This document shows, piece after piece, positions 46,745-56,318 of a DNA stretch of 64,000 nt (the first letter of the stretch is position 1; each line of letters opens with the position of its first letter). Below the pieces are notes generated by a model. It ran no database searches. It saw nothing but the letters and a program-made list of their open reading frames with translations, and was not told the origin of the DNA. The stretch is taken from positions 62,001 through 126,000 of the forward strand of contig NZ_JAHNZT010000013.1 in the NCBI RefSeq assembly GCF_019039035.1. The letters run 5' to 3'. The stretch is from Citreicoccus inhibens. GTDB taxonomy: Bacteria; Myxococcota; Myxococcia; Myxococcales; Myxococcaceae. The translations under genes were made by a program, and so were the position numbers.

Positions 46745-49700
46745 ATGTCCTCGAACGAATCAGAACCCGCGCCGCGACGGCCGCGACTGCTCTCCCGCCT
46801 GGTGGGAGAGCTGAGTTGGAACCCACCTCCTTGGGCCTCAGGGCTCGGTCGAGGCGTGGTGTCGGCAGCGGGGTGGATGCGCCGCAATCCCAAGCGCCTA
46901 GTGCTCGGGCTCGGGGTCCTGGTGGCGCTGCTCGTCGCGGGCAACGCCGGGTACACGTGGTACCAGAATCGGCCCAAGCCGGTGACCTACTCGGTGTCGT
47001 GCACCAGCCCGTCGCCCACGCCCATCGAGGAGCGCGCGCAGCCGGCCGCCATCTCCATCCAGTTCGGTGGCTCGGTGGCGCGGCTGGAGCAGGTGGGCAA
47101 GGTCGTCACGGCGGGCATCCGCATGACGCCCGAGACGCCGGGTGAGTGGCGCTGGGCGAATGATCAAATCCTCACCTTCACGCCTTCGTCGGACTGGGCG
47201 GTGGGGCAGGCCTACAAGGTCGTGCTCGACAAGTCGCTCTTCCCTGACCACGTGCGGCTGGAGACGTACGAGACGGGGTTCGCGTCCGCGCCGTTCACCG
47301 CGTCCATCTCCGAGCTGCGCTTCTACGAGGACCCGCGCAACCCGGCGGACAAACACGTGGTGGCGACGATCGCGTTCAGCCATCCGGTGGACCCGGCGAC
47401 GCTGGTGCGCAACCTCTCGCTGCGCCCGAAGGATCAGAAGCGCGGGCTCCTCGGCTGGGGCAGCCTGGGCGTTCCGTTCCAGGTGACGTACGACAAGTTG
47501 AAGGGGCAGGCCTATGTGCACTCGGAGCCCATGCCCATCCCGGAGAACACCACCGTCCTGACGCTGACGATGGACGTGGGCGTTCGCGCCGCGCGCGGTG
47601 GCCCCGCGACGACCGAGGCGCAGACGCAGGATGTCTCCATCCCCGGCATGTTCACGTACTTCCACGTGAACGACGCCAGCGTGACGCTGGTGCGCAACGA
47701 CCGCTTCGAGCCTGAGCAGGTGATGGTGCTCAACCTCACCACGGGCGTCACCGAGCCGGAGCTGCGCAAGAACCTCTCCGTGTGGGTGCTGCCGAAGGAT
47801 CTCCCGGCCAAGGACGGGCAGAAGGCCGTGCGCAATTACACGTGGAGCAGCCCCAGCCTCATCGGGCAGGAGTGGCTCACGCCCGATGCGCTGCTCAAGT
47901 TGGATCCGGTGCCCACGGATCGTGAGCAGGCCACGCTGCACAGCTTCCGCGTGCAGGCGGACGTGGGGCGCTACGTGTACGTGCGCGTGAAGAAGGGGAC
48001 CCGGTCCGCGGGCGGCTATGTGCTGGCCGAGGACTTCAACACGGTGATTCGCGTGCCGGCGTTCCCGCAGGAGGTGAGCATCCTGCACGACGGCGCGTTG
48101 CTCAGCCTCGCGGGTGAGAAGAAGCTGACGGTGTTGGCGCGCGATGTGCCGGCCCTGCGCTTCGAGGTGGGCCGGGTGCTGCCCGGGCAGATCAACCACC
48201 TGGTGAGCCAGTCCTACGGCCAGTTCGCCCACCCGATGTTCTCGTCCTATAGCTTCGGCGAGGACAACATGACGGAGCGCTTCTCGGAGGTGCGTCCGCT
48301 GGAGGGCGTGGGCCGAGGCAAGGCGCAGTACGCGGCGTTCGACCTGGCGCCCTACCTGAGCGCGGCGAACGATTCGTCCGCGCGCCGCGGCCTCTTCTTC
48401 TTCCGCGTGGAGAGCTGGGACCCCGAGGCGAAGCGCGCCATGGGGCGGCAGGACAACCGGCTGGTGCTGGTGACGAACCTGGGGCTGGTGGTGAAGGACA
48501 ACGCGGATGGCTCGCATGACGTGTTCGTGCAGGGCCTGGACGCGGGGGCTCCCGTCGAGGGCGTCACGGTCAGCGTGCTGGGCCGCAACGGCATCGCCGT
48601 GGTGAACGGCACCACGGACGCGCAGGGCCACGCCGCGCTGCCTCGCCTGAACGACTTCCGGCGCGAGCAGCAGCCCACGGTGTACCTGGCGCGCAAGGGG
48701 GACGACTTCGCCTTCCTGCCGTATGATCGCGGGGACCGGCAGCTCAACTTCAGCCGCTTCGACATTGGCGGGCTCGTGAGCGGCGGCACTCCGGACCGCC
48801 TGACCGCGTTCATGTTCTCGGACCGAGGGCTGTACCGTCCGGGCGACACGTTCCACGTCGGCATGATGGTGAAGTCCTCGGACTGGAACAGTCCGCCGGT
48901 GGGCGTGCCGTTGGAGGTCGCGGTGCTCGACCCGCGCGGCCTGGAGGTGCACAAGCAGAAGGTCGTGGTGTCCGCGGCCGGGCTCGACACGCTCGACTAC
49001 TCGACCGAGGAGACGTCGCCCACGGGCAACTACCAGGTGAACCTGTACGTCGTGAAGGACCACCAGCGCGGCAGCCTGCTGGGGAGCACGTCGGTGCGCG
49101 TGGAGGAGTTCCTCCCGGACCGCATGCGCATCACCACGCGCTTCAGCGCCGAGCGCGCCGATGGCTGGGTGTCACCCAAGGACCTCAAGGGCCGCGTGAC
49201 GCTGAAGAACCTCTTCGGCATCGCGGCCGCGGGTCGCCGCGTCGCGTCCGAGCTGGTGCTCAGCCCCACGTACCCCAGCTTCCGCGCGTTCCCCGGCTAC
49301 CAGTTCCGGGATCCGCTCCAGGCGAAGGAGCAGTTCAACGAGCGCCTGGCGGACGCCACCACCAATGACGAGGGCGAGGTGGAGGTGGACCTGGGCCTGG
49401 AGAAGTACGCGAAGGCGACGTGGCGCCTGTCGTTCCTGGCCGAAGGCTACGAGGCGGAGGGCGGGCGGGGCGTGTCGTCGGAGGCGTCGGTGCTGGTGTC
49501 GCCGCTGCCATACCTGGTGGGCTTCAAGCCGGATGGGAACCTGCGCTTCCTGAGCCAGGGCTCGGACCGGACGGTGGACTTCATCGCGGTGGACCCCGCG
49601 CTGAAGAAGCTGGCGGTGAAGGGGCTCAAGGCGCAGCTCGTCGAGCAGCGCTGGGTCTCGGTGCTCACGCAGCAGTCCAACGGCACGTATCAGTATCAGT

Positions 49701-52648
49701 CCGCGCGCCGCGACTCGGTGGTGCGCACCACGGACCTGAACCTGAGCGAGGCCGGGCTCAAGTTCTCGCTGCCCACCGAGCAGCCGGGGGACTTCGTGGT
49801 GGTGGTGAAGAACGCGGAGGACCTGGAGCTGAGCCGCGTGGAGTACAGCGTGGCGGGCCACGGCAACCTCACGCGCGCGCTGGAGAAGAACGCCGAGCTG
49901 GAGGTGAAGCTCAACCGCCCGGACTACGCGGCGGGCGACGAGATTCAGCTCAACATCAAGGCCCCGTACACGGGCGCGGGCCTCATCACCATCGAGCGCG
50001 ACCGCGTCTATGCCTGGAAGTGGTTCAAGACGGACGCGACCAGCTCCGTGCAGACCATCCAACTGCCGGCTGGCATCGAGGGCAACGCGTACGTGAACGT
50101 CGCGTTCGTGCGTGCCATGGACTCGCAGGAGATCTTCATGAGCCCGCTGAGCTACGGCGTGGCGGCGTTCTCCGTGAGCCGGGCCAACCGCGTGTTCGAC
50201 ATCCAGGTCGAGAGCCCGGACAAGGCGCGGCCTGGCGAGCCGTACCGGATCAAGTACCGCGGCAACCACAAGGGCAAGGCGGTCCTCTACGCGGTGGACG
50301 AGGGCATCCTCCAGGTCGCGAACTACGGGACGCCGGATCCGCTCGCGCACTTCTTCAAGAAGCGGGCGCTGGAGGTCCGCACCTCGCAGATCCTCGACCT
50401 GTTGCTGCCCGAGTTCTCCGTGGCGAAGGCGGTCTCCGCGATGGGCGGTGACGCGGAGGGCATGGACGCCATCGGCAAGAACCTGAACCCGTTCAAGCGC
50501 AAGCGGGACAAGCCCGTGGCCTATTGGTCGGGCGTGGTGGACATCGACTCGACGGAGCGCGAGCTCGTCTACGCGGTGCCGGACTCCTTCAACGGCGAAC
50601 TCCGGGTGATGGCGGTGGCCGTGGCCCCCGAGGCCGTGGGCGCCATGTCCAAGCGCGCCACCATTCGCGGGCCGTTCGTCATCACGCCCAACGTGCCCAC
50701 CTTCGTCGCGCCCGGGGACGAGTTCTCCGTGGGGGTGGCGGTGGCCAACAGCGTGGAGGGCTCGGGCAAGGGCGCGGAGGTGACGCTGGAGCTCAAGCCG
50801 TCCGACCACCTGGAAGTGGTGGACGCGGCCAAGCGCCCGCTGAAGATCGACGAGGGCCGCGAGGCGAGCACCACGTTCCGGGTGCGCGCGAAGGGGCCGT
50901 TGGGCTCCGCGACGCTCGCGTTCACCGCGTCGCTGGGACGCGAGCGCGTGCGCAGCGCGGCGGACCTGAGCGTGCGGCCCGCGGTGCCTTTCCTCACCAC
51001 GGTGTCGAGCGCGCAGGTGTCGGGCGGCAAGCAGGACCTGGCGGTGAGCCGCAAGCTTTACGATGCCTACCGCACGTTGGAGGTGAGCGCCTCGCCGCTG
51101 CCGCTGGGGCTGGCCCGGGGCCTCACGACGTACCTGGACAAGTATCCCTACGGTTGCACCGAGCAGCTCGTGAGCCGTGCCTTCCCGGCGGTGGTGCTCA
51201 AGGGACGGCGTGAGTTCGGGATGGCCTCGCAGACCATCGCGTCCAACTTCGACACCGCGTTGCACACGCTGCGCGGACGGCAGAACGAGGAGGGCGCCTT
51301 CGGGTTGTGGGCGGCCAACTCGTACGCGCCCACGCTCACCAGCGTGTACGCGATGCACTTCCTCACCGATGCGAAGGAGCGCGGCTTCGCGGTGCCCACG
51401 GACCTCTTCAACCGTGGCATGACGTGGCTGGGCAACGTGGCGGCCCGCACTCCCTCGACGCTCGCGGACGCGCGCGCCGTGGCGTATGCGCAGTACATCC
51501 TCGCCCGCAACGGGAAGGTGCCCACCCCGCAGGTGAACGCCCTGCGCGAGCGCCTGGATTCGAAGCTGAAGGACTGGCCGAAGGACCTCACCGCCGCATA
51601 CCTCTCCGCGACGTACAAGCTCTTGAAGCAGGAGCGGCAGGCCGAGCAGGCCCTGGGCTCGGTGAAGCTGGGGCAGGTGCAGGCCGCGGACTACGCCGCG
51701 CTGTACGACGGGCTCGTCTACGACTCGCAGGTCCTCTATCTGCTGTCGCGCCACTTCCCCGAGCGGGTCTCGCAGGTGTCGGGCGAGCAGCTCGCGGCGA
51801 TGGCGCGGCCCATCAACGAGGAGCGCTTCAACACGCTGTCGTCGTCGTACGCCATCCTGGGCCTGGACGCGTACGCGACGGCGCTGGGCGCGCAGGGCAC
51901 GCCGTCCGCGAGCGGCGTGGCGATGCTGGAGCAGGTGGCCGGCAAGCTGCGTCCGCTGACGGTGCCCGAGGGGCTCTTCCCCCGCGTGGCCTTCTCGCCG
52001 GACGCCGCGCAGGTCCGCGTGGAGTCCCCCGCGAGCACGCCGCTGTTCGTCCAGGTGACGCAGGCGGGCTACGACCTGGAGACGCCCACGAAGGCCATCC
52101 AGCAGCGGCTGGAGGTGCAGCGGGAGCTGCAGACGCTGGACGGCAAGGTCACCCACGAGGCGAAGCTGGGCGAGGAGCTGGAGGTCCACGTGAAGCTGCG
52201 GGCCCTCGATGGAGACGTCTCGCACGTCGCCATCACGGACCTGCTGCCCGGTGGCTTCGAGGTGGTGCTGGAGCGTCACGCGCCCGCGCCCGGTGACTCC
52301 GAGTCCCACGCGTCGGAAGGCGAGGGTGAGGGCGATTCGTCCGAGCATGACGGTGCGTCCGAGGAGGGCGAGGACGTGGAGTCCTTCGAGCCAGCGCCGA
52401 CGGCGACGGGCTTCGTTCCTCCGGTGGGCAGCGACAAGTCGAGCTGGCGTCCGGAGTACGTGGACGTTCGCGAGGACCGGGTTGTCCTCTACGGCAGGGT
52501 GGGCCCCACGGTGAGCGAGTACGTGTACCGGGTGAAGGCGACCAACTCCGGCAAGTTCGTCATGCCGCCGGCGTTCGCCGAGGGCATGTATGACCGCGGG
52601 GTTCGCGCGCGCTCGGTGGGCGAACAGGTGTCGGTGGTCGCGCCGTGA
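46745..52648 (+). CDS. bacterial alpha-2-macroglobulin family protein
   Basis: 1967 residues. The N-terminus is anchored by one transmembrane helix (about 54-75) instead of the lipobox of E. coli YfhM. Macroglobulin-like beta domains follow. The thioester motif C-T-E-Q is intact (Cys near residue 1471) in the Y-P-Y-G-C-T-E-Q context, with the alpha/alpha thioester domain after it. A highly acidic Glu/Ser/Gly insert lies near residues 1850-1885, before the last beta domain. The protein is thought to trap host or competitor proteases in the periplasm. Stop and start of the next gene overlap (GTGA), forming the A2M/PbpC pair conserved in many Gram-negative bacteria. Confidence 0.94.
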   Translation: MSSNESEPAPRRPRLLSRLVGELSWNPPPWASGLGRGVVSAAGWMRRNPKRLVLGLGVLVALLVAGNAGYTWYQNRPKPVTYSVSCTSPSPTPIEERAQPAAISIQFGGSVARLEQVGKVVTAGIRMTPETPGEWRWANDQILTFTPSSDWAVGQAYKVVLDKSLFPDHVRLETYETGFASAPFTASISELRFYEDPRNPADKHVVATIAFSHPVDPATLVRNLSLRPKDQKRGLLGWGSLGVPFQVTYDKLKGQAYVHSEPMPIPENTTVLTLTMDVGVRAARGGPATTEAQTQDVSIPGMFTYFHVNDASVTLVRNDRFEPEQVMVLNLTTGVTEPELRKNLSVWVLPKDLPAKDGQKAVRNYTWSSPSLIGQEWLTPDALLKLDPVPTDREQATLHSFRVQADVGRYVYVRVKKGTRSAGGYVLAEDFNTVIRVPAFPQEVSILHDGALLSLAGEKKLTVLARDVPALRFEVGRVLPGQINHLVSQSYGQFAHPMFSSYSFGEDNMTERFSEVRPLEGVGRGKAQYAAFDLAPYLSAANDSSARRGLFFFRVESWDPEAKRAMGRQDNRLVLVTNLGLVVKDNADGSHDVFVQGLDAGAPVEGVTVSVLGRNGIAVVNGTTDAQGHAALPRLNDFRREQQPTVYLARKGDDFAFLPYDRGDRQLNFSRFDIGGLVSGGTPDRLTAFMFSDRGLYRPGDTFHVGMMVKSSDWNSPPVGVPLEVAVLDPRGLEVHKQKVVVSAAGLDTLDYSTEETSPTGNYQVNLYVVKDHQRGSLLGSTSVRVEEFLPDRMRITTRFSAERADGWVSPKDLKGRVTLKNLFGIAAAGRRVASELVLSPTYPSFRAFPGYQFRDPLQAKEQFNERLADATTNDEGEVEVDLGLEKYAKATWRLSFLAEGYEAEGGRGVSSEASVLVSPLPYLVGFKPDGNLRFLSQGSDRTVDFIAVDPALKKLAVKGLKAQLVEQRWVSVLTQQSNGTYQYQSARRDSVVRTTDLNLSEAGLKFSLPTEQPGDFVVVVKNAEDLELSRVEYSVAGHGNLTRALEKNAELEVKLNRPDYAAGDEIQLNIKAPYTGAGLITIERDRVYAWKWFKTDATSSVQTIQLPAGIEGNAYVNVAFVRAMDSQEIFMSPLSYGVAAFSVSRANRVFDIQVESPDKARPGEPYRIKYRGNHKGKAVLYAVDEGILQVANYGTPDPLAHFFKKRALEVRTSQILDLLLPEFSVAKAVSAMGGDAEGMDAIGKNLNPFKRKRDKPVAYWSGVVDIDSTERELVYAVPDSFNGELRVMAVAVAPEAVGAMSKRATIRGPFVITPNVPTFVAPGDEFSVGVAVANSVEGSGKGAEVTLELKPSDHLEVVDAAKRPLKIDEGREASTTFRVRAKGPLGSATLAFTASLGRERVRSAADLSVRPAVPFLTTVSSAQVSGGKQDLAVSRKLYDAYRTLEVSASPLPLGLARGLTTYLDKYPYGCTEQLVSRAFPAVVLKGRREFGMASQTIASNFDTALHTLRGRQNEEGAFGLWAANSYAPTLTSVYAMHFLTDAKERGFAVPTDLFNRGMTWLGNVAARTPSTLADARAVAYAQYILARNGKVPTPQVNALRERLDSKLKDWPKDLTAAYLSATYKLLKQERQAEQALGSVKLGQVQAADYAALYDGLVYDSQVLYLLSRHFPERVSQVSGEQLAAMARPINEERFNTLSSSYAILGLDAYATALGAQGTPSASGVAMLEQVAGKLRPLTVPEGLFPRVAFSPDAAQVRVESPASTPLFVQVTQAGYDLETPTKAIQQRLEVQRELQTLDGKVTHEAKLGEELEVHVKLRALDGDVSHVAITDLLPGGFEVVLERHAPAPGDSESHASEGEGEGDSSEHDGASEEGEDVESFEPAPTATGFVPPVGSDKSSWRPEYVDVREDRVVLYGRVGPTVSEYVYRVKATNSGKFVMPPAFAEGMYDRGVRARSVGEQVSVVAP

Positions 52649-54957
52649 AGAAGCGGTGGTGGCGTGGGGTCGCAGGGGGGGTGGTGGGGTTGGCGGTGCT
52701 GTGGGCCGTCATGCCTCGGCCTCCTCTGCGGGAGGGGCTGGGATTCTCTCAGGCGGTCATGGACCGCCAGGGCCGGCTCCTCCGCCTCACGCTGTCACCC
52801 GATGAGAAGTACCGGCTGTGGGTGCCCCTCGCGAGCATCCCGCCGGCCCTCGTGGAGGCCACGCTTCTCCACGAGGATCAGCACTTCCGGCAGCACCTGG
52901 GCGTGAACCCCATCGCGGTGGGGCGGGCCGTCTGGCGCACGTGGATTCTTCGCGGGCGGCGCGTGGGCGGCTCCACGCTCACCATGCAGTTGGCGCGCAT
53001 CCGCTACGGCATTGACTCGCGCACGCCTCGGGGGAAGGTCTGGCAGATGCTCCGGGCGCTGCAACTCGAGTGCACCTGGTCCAAGGACGACATCCTGGAG
53101 GCGTACCTCAACCTCGCGCCGTATGGCCGCAACGTGGAGGGCGTGGGCGCGGCGAGCCTGGTGTACTTCGGCAAGGGCGTGGAGAAGCTGTCCCTGGCGG
53201 AGTCGCTCACGCTCGCGGTGATTCCCCAGAGCCCCGCGCGCAGAGATCCCACGCGGGACGAGGGCGCCCTCACGGCCGCGCGGCTGCGGCTGTTCGACCG
53301 GTGGCTGGAGCCTCACCCGGAGGACCTGGAGCGCCGGACCGCGCTGTCCGCGCCGCTGAGCGTGCGTGCGCCGGGGGAGCTGCCCTTCCTCGCGCCGCAC
53401 TTCGTGCAGGCCACGCTGCGCACGCTGCCGGTGGGCTCGGGCGTGATGACGACGTTGGACCTGTCCCTCCAGCGCCAGCTGGAACGGCACGTGCGCCAGT
53501 ACATCGAGCGGCGCAAGGCGGTGGGCATCCGCAACGCGGCGGCGATGCTGGTGGACTGGCGCACGCTGGAGGTCCGCGCGGCGGTGGGCTCGGGGGACTT
53601 CTTCGACGAGGCCATCGAGGGACAGGTGAACGGCACGGAGGCGAAGCGCTCGCCGGGCTCGGCGCTCAAGCCGTTCATCTACGGGCTCGCGTTCGATCAG
53701 GGCCTCATCCACCCGCGGACGATGTTGAAGGACACGCCCACGGGCTTCGCGGGCTACGGGCCGGAGAACTTCGACGGCAGCTTCGCGGGGCCGCTGCCCG
53801 CGGAGGAGGCGCTGACGCGCAGCCGCAACGTGCCGGCGGTCGCGCTCGCTTCGCGCCTGCGGGCCCCGTCCCTGTATGGCTTCTTGCGGCAAGCGGGCAT
53901 CACGGGGCTTCGCAGCGAGGAGTTCTACGGCCTGTCCCTCGCGCTGGGCTCGGCCGAGGTGACGATGACGGAGCTGGTGGAGCTGTACGCCATGCTCGCG
54001 AACGGCGGGGTGTTGCGACCGCTGCGCTTGGAGGCGGACAGCCCGAGACCGGAAGGCGTGCGGATGCTCAGCGCCGAGGCCAGCTTCCTGGTGTTGGAGT
54101 CGCTCAAGGGCGCGAAGCGTCCCGCGCAGACGTACCAGTCCGAGTGGGCTCGCGATGCCGTCCCCGTGGCCTGGAAGACGGGCACGTCGATGGGCTATCG
54201 AGACGCGTGGACGGTGGGCGTGGCGGGGCCGTACGTCATCGCGGTCTGGGTGGGCAACTTCAACGGGCGCCCCAACCCCGCCTTCGTCGGCCAGTGGGCC
54301 GCGGCGCCCCTCCTGTTCGAGATGGTGGACTCGCTGCGCGCCAAGGACCCGGACATGCACCGCGTGCGCTGGACGCCGCCCGCGGGAGTCAGTCGCGTGT
54401 CGGTGTGCGCGCTGTCCGGCGGCATCCCGGGGCCTCACTGTCAGCGGCAGGTGAGCACGTGGTTCATCCCCGGCACCTCGCCCATCCAGGCGTGTGACGT
54501 GCACCGGGAGATCTGGGTGGATACGCGCACGGGAAAGCGCGCGTGCGGCCCGGGGCCCTCGGCTCGCGCGGAGGTGTATGAGTTCTGGCCGTCGGATCTC
54601 CTGCGTCTCTTCCAACGCGCGGGCATCCCTCGTCGCGTGCCTCCACCGGAGTCCGAGTCCTGCGGCATCGCGCGCGCCTCGGCCGAGGGGGTGGCGCCGC
54701 AGATCACCACGCCTGAGCAGGGGGTGGACTACGACGTGCGCGCCTCGGCCACAACGCCCCAGACGGTGCCGCTGGCCGCGGTGACGGACGCGGACGTGCG
54801 CCAGGTGTTCTGGTTCGTGGACGAGCAGCTCGTGGGCACCGCGCCGCGCGGCGAGCCCCTGCACTGGGTGGCCAGGCCGGGGACCTACGTGGTCCGGGCC
54901 GTGGATGACCGGGGGCGCTCGGACGCGCGCGCACTGCGGGTGCGGTTGGTGCCCTGA
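52645..54957 (+). CDS. pbpC: penicillin-binding protein 1C
   Basis: 770 residues from a GTG start overlapping the alpha-2-macroglobulin stop. A membrane anchor (about 7-23) is followed by the glycosyltransferase domain (about 45-215), with E-D-Q-H-F-R-Q-H and G-G-S-T-L-T-M-Q-L-A-R. The transpeptidase domain has the S-A-L-K motif (Ser339), S-R-N (about 393-395) and K-T-G-T (about 511-514). A C-terminal BiPBP_C domain closes it (about 680-770). PbpC may mend peptidoglycan where proteases have breached the outer membrane, matching its coupled partner; that partnership is the field's hypothesis. Full length, all catalytic residues kept. Confidence 0.95.
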   Translation: MKKRWWRGVAGGVVGLAVLWAVMPRPPLREGLGFSQAVMDRQGRLLRLTLSPDEKYRLWVPLASIPPALVEATLLHEDQHFRQHLGVNPIAVGRAVWRTWILRGRRVGGSTLTMQLARIRYGIDSRTPRGKVWQMLRALQLECTWSKDDILEAYLNLAPYGRNVEGVGAASLVYFGKGVEKLSLAESLTLAVIPQSPARRDPTRDEGALTAARLRLFDRWLEPHPEDLERRTALSAPLSVRAPGELPFLAPHFVQATLRTLPVGSGVMTTLDLSLQRQLERHVRQYIERRKAVGIRNAAAMLVDWRTLEVRAAVGSGDFFDEAIEGQVNGTEAKRSPGSALKPFIYGLAFDQGLIHPRTMLKDTPTGFAGYGPENFDGSFAGPLPAEEALTRSRNVPAVALASRLRAPSLYGFLRQAGITGLRSEEFYGLSLALGSAEVTMTELVELYAMLANGGVLRPLRLEADSPRPEGVRMLSAEASFLVLESLKGAKRPAQTYQSEWARDAVPVAWKTGTSMGYRDAWTVGVAGPYVIAVWVGNFNGRPNPAFVGQWAAAPLLFEMVDSLRAKDPDMHRVRWTPPAGVSRVSVCALSGGIPGPHCQRQVSTWFIPGTSPIQACDVHREIWVDTRTGKRACGPGPSARAEVYEFWPSDLLRLFQRAGIPRRVPPPESESCGIARASAEGVAPQITTPEQGVDYDVRASATTPQTVPLAAVTDADVRQVFWFVDEQLVGTAPRGEPLHWVARPGTYVVRAVDDRGRSDARALRVRLVP

Positions 54958-54992
54958 GCGCGCCGCGGATGTTGGCGAGTGGACACTTGGGG

Positions 54993-55523
54993 CTAACCGC
55001 TGTGTGAGCGCAGGCCCGCGGCGGCTCCCGCGCGGAGGCGCTCGTGGAGCGTCTGCGTGAGGAGGAACCAGAACTGGACGTTTCCGAAGCTGAGGATGTC
55101 GCCGTCGCGCAGCGTCACCTCGCGCGTGTTCAGGGTGCTGGCGTTGAGGAAGGTGCCGTTGGTGGAGCCCAGGTCCCTCACGGTGCAGCGCTGGGTGTCC
55201 TCGCTCCAGCGCAGCTCCGCGTGGAGCTTGGACACGGACGCATCGTCCAGGATGAGCTCACAGTCCGGGCGGCGGCCGATGCGCAGCACGTCGGTGGGGT
55301 GCAGCGGCGGCAGGGTGGCGACGCGCAGGTCCTCGAACTCGAAGATGAGGGCCATCATGCCCTGCTCGATTTGCGCGGGCGCGGCCATGGACGTGGGGGC
55401 GAGCACGGCGGAGGAGGGCTCGCCGGGGGGGCGCTGGATGAGTGCGAAGGGCCCCAGTTGCCGCTGGAACGTGCCCACGGGGAGAGAGGCGCCGAGTGCG
55501 CGAAGTTCCTGGACGGACAGCAC
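54993..55523 (-). CDS. FHA-domain protein
   Basis: 176 residues. The forkhead-associated domain occupies about 70-165 with all phosphothreonine-binding positions: I-G-R-R, S-V-S-K-L-H, D-L-G-S-T-N-G-T-F-L-N. The N-terminal 60 residues are non-conserved with a Pro/Ala linker. It would bind phosphothreonine peptides from Ser/Thr kinases, and one such kinase is encoded at 45275-46558; the pairing is only suggested by proximity. It is convergent with pbpC, leaving 35 bases between stops. Confidence 0.86.
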   Translation of the reverse strand: MLSVQELRALGASLPVGTFQRQLGPFALIQRPPGEPSSAVLAPTSMAAPAQIEQGMMALIFEFEDLRVATLPPLHPTDVLRIGRRPDCELILDDASVSKLHAELRWSEDTQRCTVRDLGSTNGTFLNASTLNTREVTLRDGDILSFGNVQFWFLLTQTLHERLRAGAAAGLRSHSG

Positions 55524-55589
55524 AGCGGAAGCCTAGCGGGTCGCCGGCCGGGCGCACAGCGTAACGGCGCGCGGGACGTACGGCTTTGA

Positions 55590-55619
55590 TTGACCGCCTT
55601 GGGAGTCGTTCCCTACATT
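55590..55619 (+). promoter_or_regulatory. sigma-70-type promoter of greA
   Basis: TTGACC (55590-55595) and TACATT (55614-55619) with an 18-base spacer, about 90 bases upstream of the greA start. The good match makes it the probable main promoter. It leaves a leader of roughly 80 bases. Confidence 0.55.
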
Positions 55620-55671
55620 CGGCCTTTCTGGCCGTTGGGGGCTGGGCCTCTTCTGCGAGGTTCCGGCCCCC
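55620..55671 (+). promoter_or_regulatory. structured greA leader
   Basis: Two hairpins follow the promoter: CGGCC/GGCCG over TTTCT (55620-55634), then GGGGGC (55637-55642) with GCCCCC (55666-55671), enclosing a smaller CCTC/GAGG hairpin. The second could act as an attenuator ahead of greA, comparable in idea to the E. coli greA leader RNA GraL. No T run follows, so the claim is tentative. Confidence 0.35.
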
Positions 55672-55708
55672 CATGCATTGAACGCAGGTGGTGGAAGGAG
55701 CGGTGTCG

Positions 55709-56227
55709 ATGAGCAGCGGGAGCGACAACATCCCGATGACCCCCCACGGTCTCCGCAAGCTCAAGGAGGAGCTCAAGCACCTCCAGTCCGTGGAGCGGGG
55801 AAAGATCTCCAAGGAGATCGAGGTCGCCCGCGCGCATGGTGACCTCCGCGAGAACGCGGAGTACCACGCGGCGAAGGAGAAGCAGTCGCACATCGAGGGC
55901 CGCATCCTGGACCTCAATGACTGGATTGCCCGGGCCGAGGTCATCGACCCCAGCAAGCTCGGGGGCGACAAGGTCGTCTTCGGCGCCACGGTCGTCCTGA
56001 TGGATACGGAGACGGAGAAGTCCGTGACGTACCGTCTGGTGGGCGAGCTGGAAGCCGACCTCAAGAAGCGGTGGATCGCGGTGACGTCGCCCGTGGCCCG
56101 CGCCATTGTCGGCAAGCGGGTGGGGGACGTCGCCACGGTGCAGAGCCCGGGCGGGGTCCGCGAACTGGAGGTCCAGGAGATCCGGTTCGAGGAGCCGCAG
56201 GACGACGCACCGCCCAGCGAGGGCTGA
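55709..56227 (+). CDS. greA: transcription elongation factor GreA
   Basis: 172 residues with the GreA plan: an N-terminal antiparallel coiled coil (about 12-85, containing G-D-L-R-E-N-A-E-Y-H-A-A-K-E) whose acidic tip enters the RNA polymerase secondary channel, and a C-terminal FKBP-like domain. It stimulates transcript cleavage and rescues stalled polymerase. AAGGAG lies eight bases upstream of the ATG, so I prefer this start to a GTG seven codons earlier. The acidic tail after residue 160 is longer than in E. coli. It is the first gene before recG, with 91 bases between. Confidence 0.93.
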   Translation: MSSGSDNIPMTPHGLRKLKEELKHLQSVERGKISKEIEVARAHGDLRENAEYHAAKEKQSHIEGRILDLNDWIARAEVIDPSKLGGDKVVFGATVVLMDTETEKSVTYRLVGELEADLKKRWIAVTSPVARAIVGKRVGDVATVQSPGGVRELEVQEIRFEEPQDDAPPSEG

Positions 56228-56318
56228 TGCACGGTTCGCTGGGCTTTTGCCGGGGGAGTGGGCCCAGGCTCGCTCCCCCGGTTTCGTTTGCTGTGAGACG
56301 TCATCCCCGCTCCGTAGG

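Noticed and set aside
49172-52348. Long open frame (over 1000 codons) on the minus strand under the alpha-2-macroglobulin gene
   Set aside because: Arg/His/Leu-rich shadow caused by high GC at third codon positions; no ribosome site, no domain. The same applies to the long minus frames at 3641-6394 and 23636-27538 (apart from the real gene ending at 23636).
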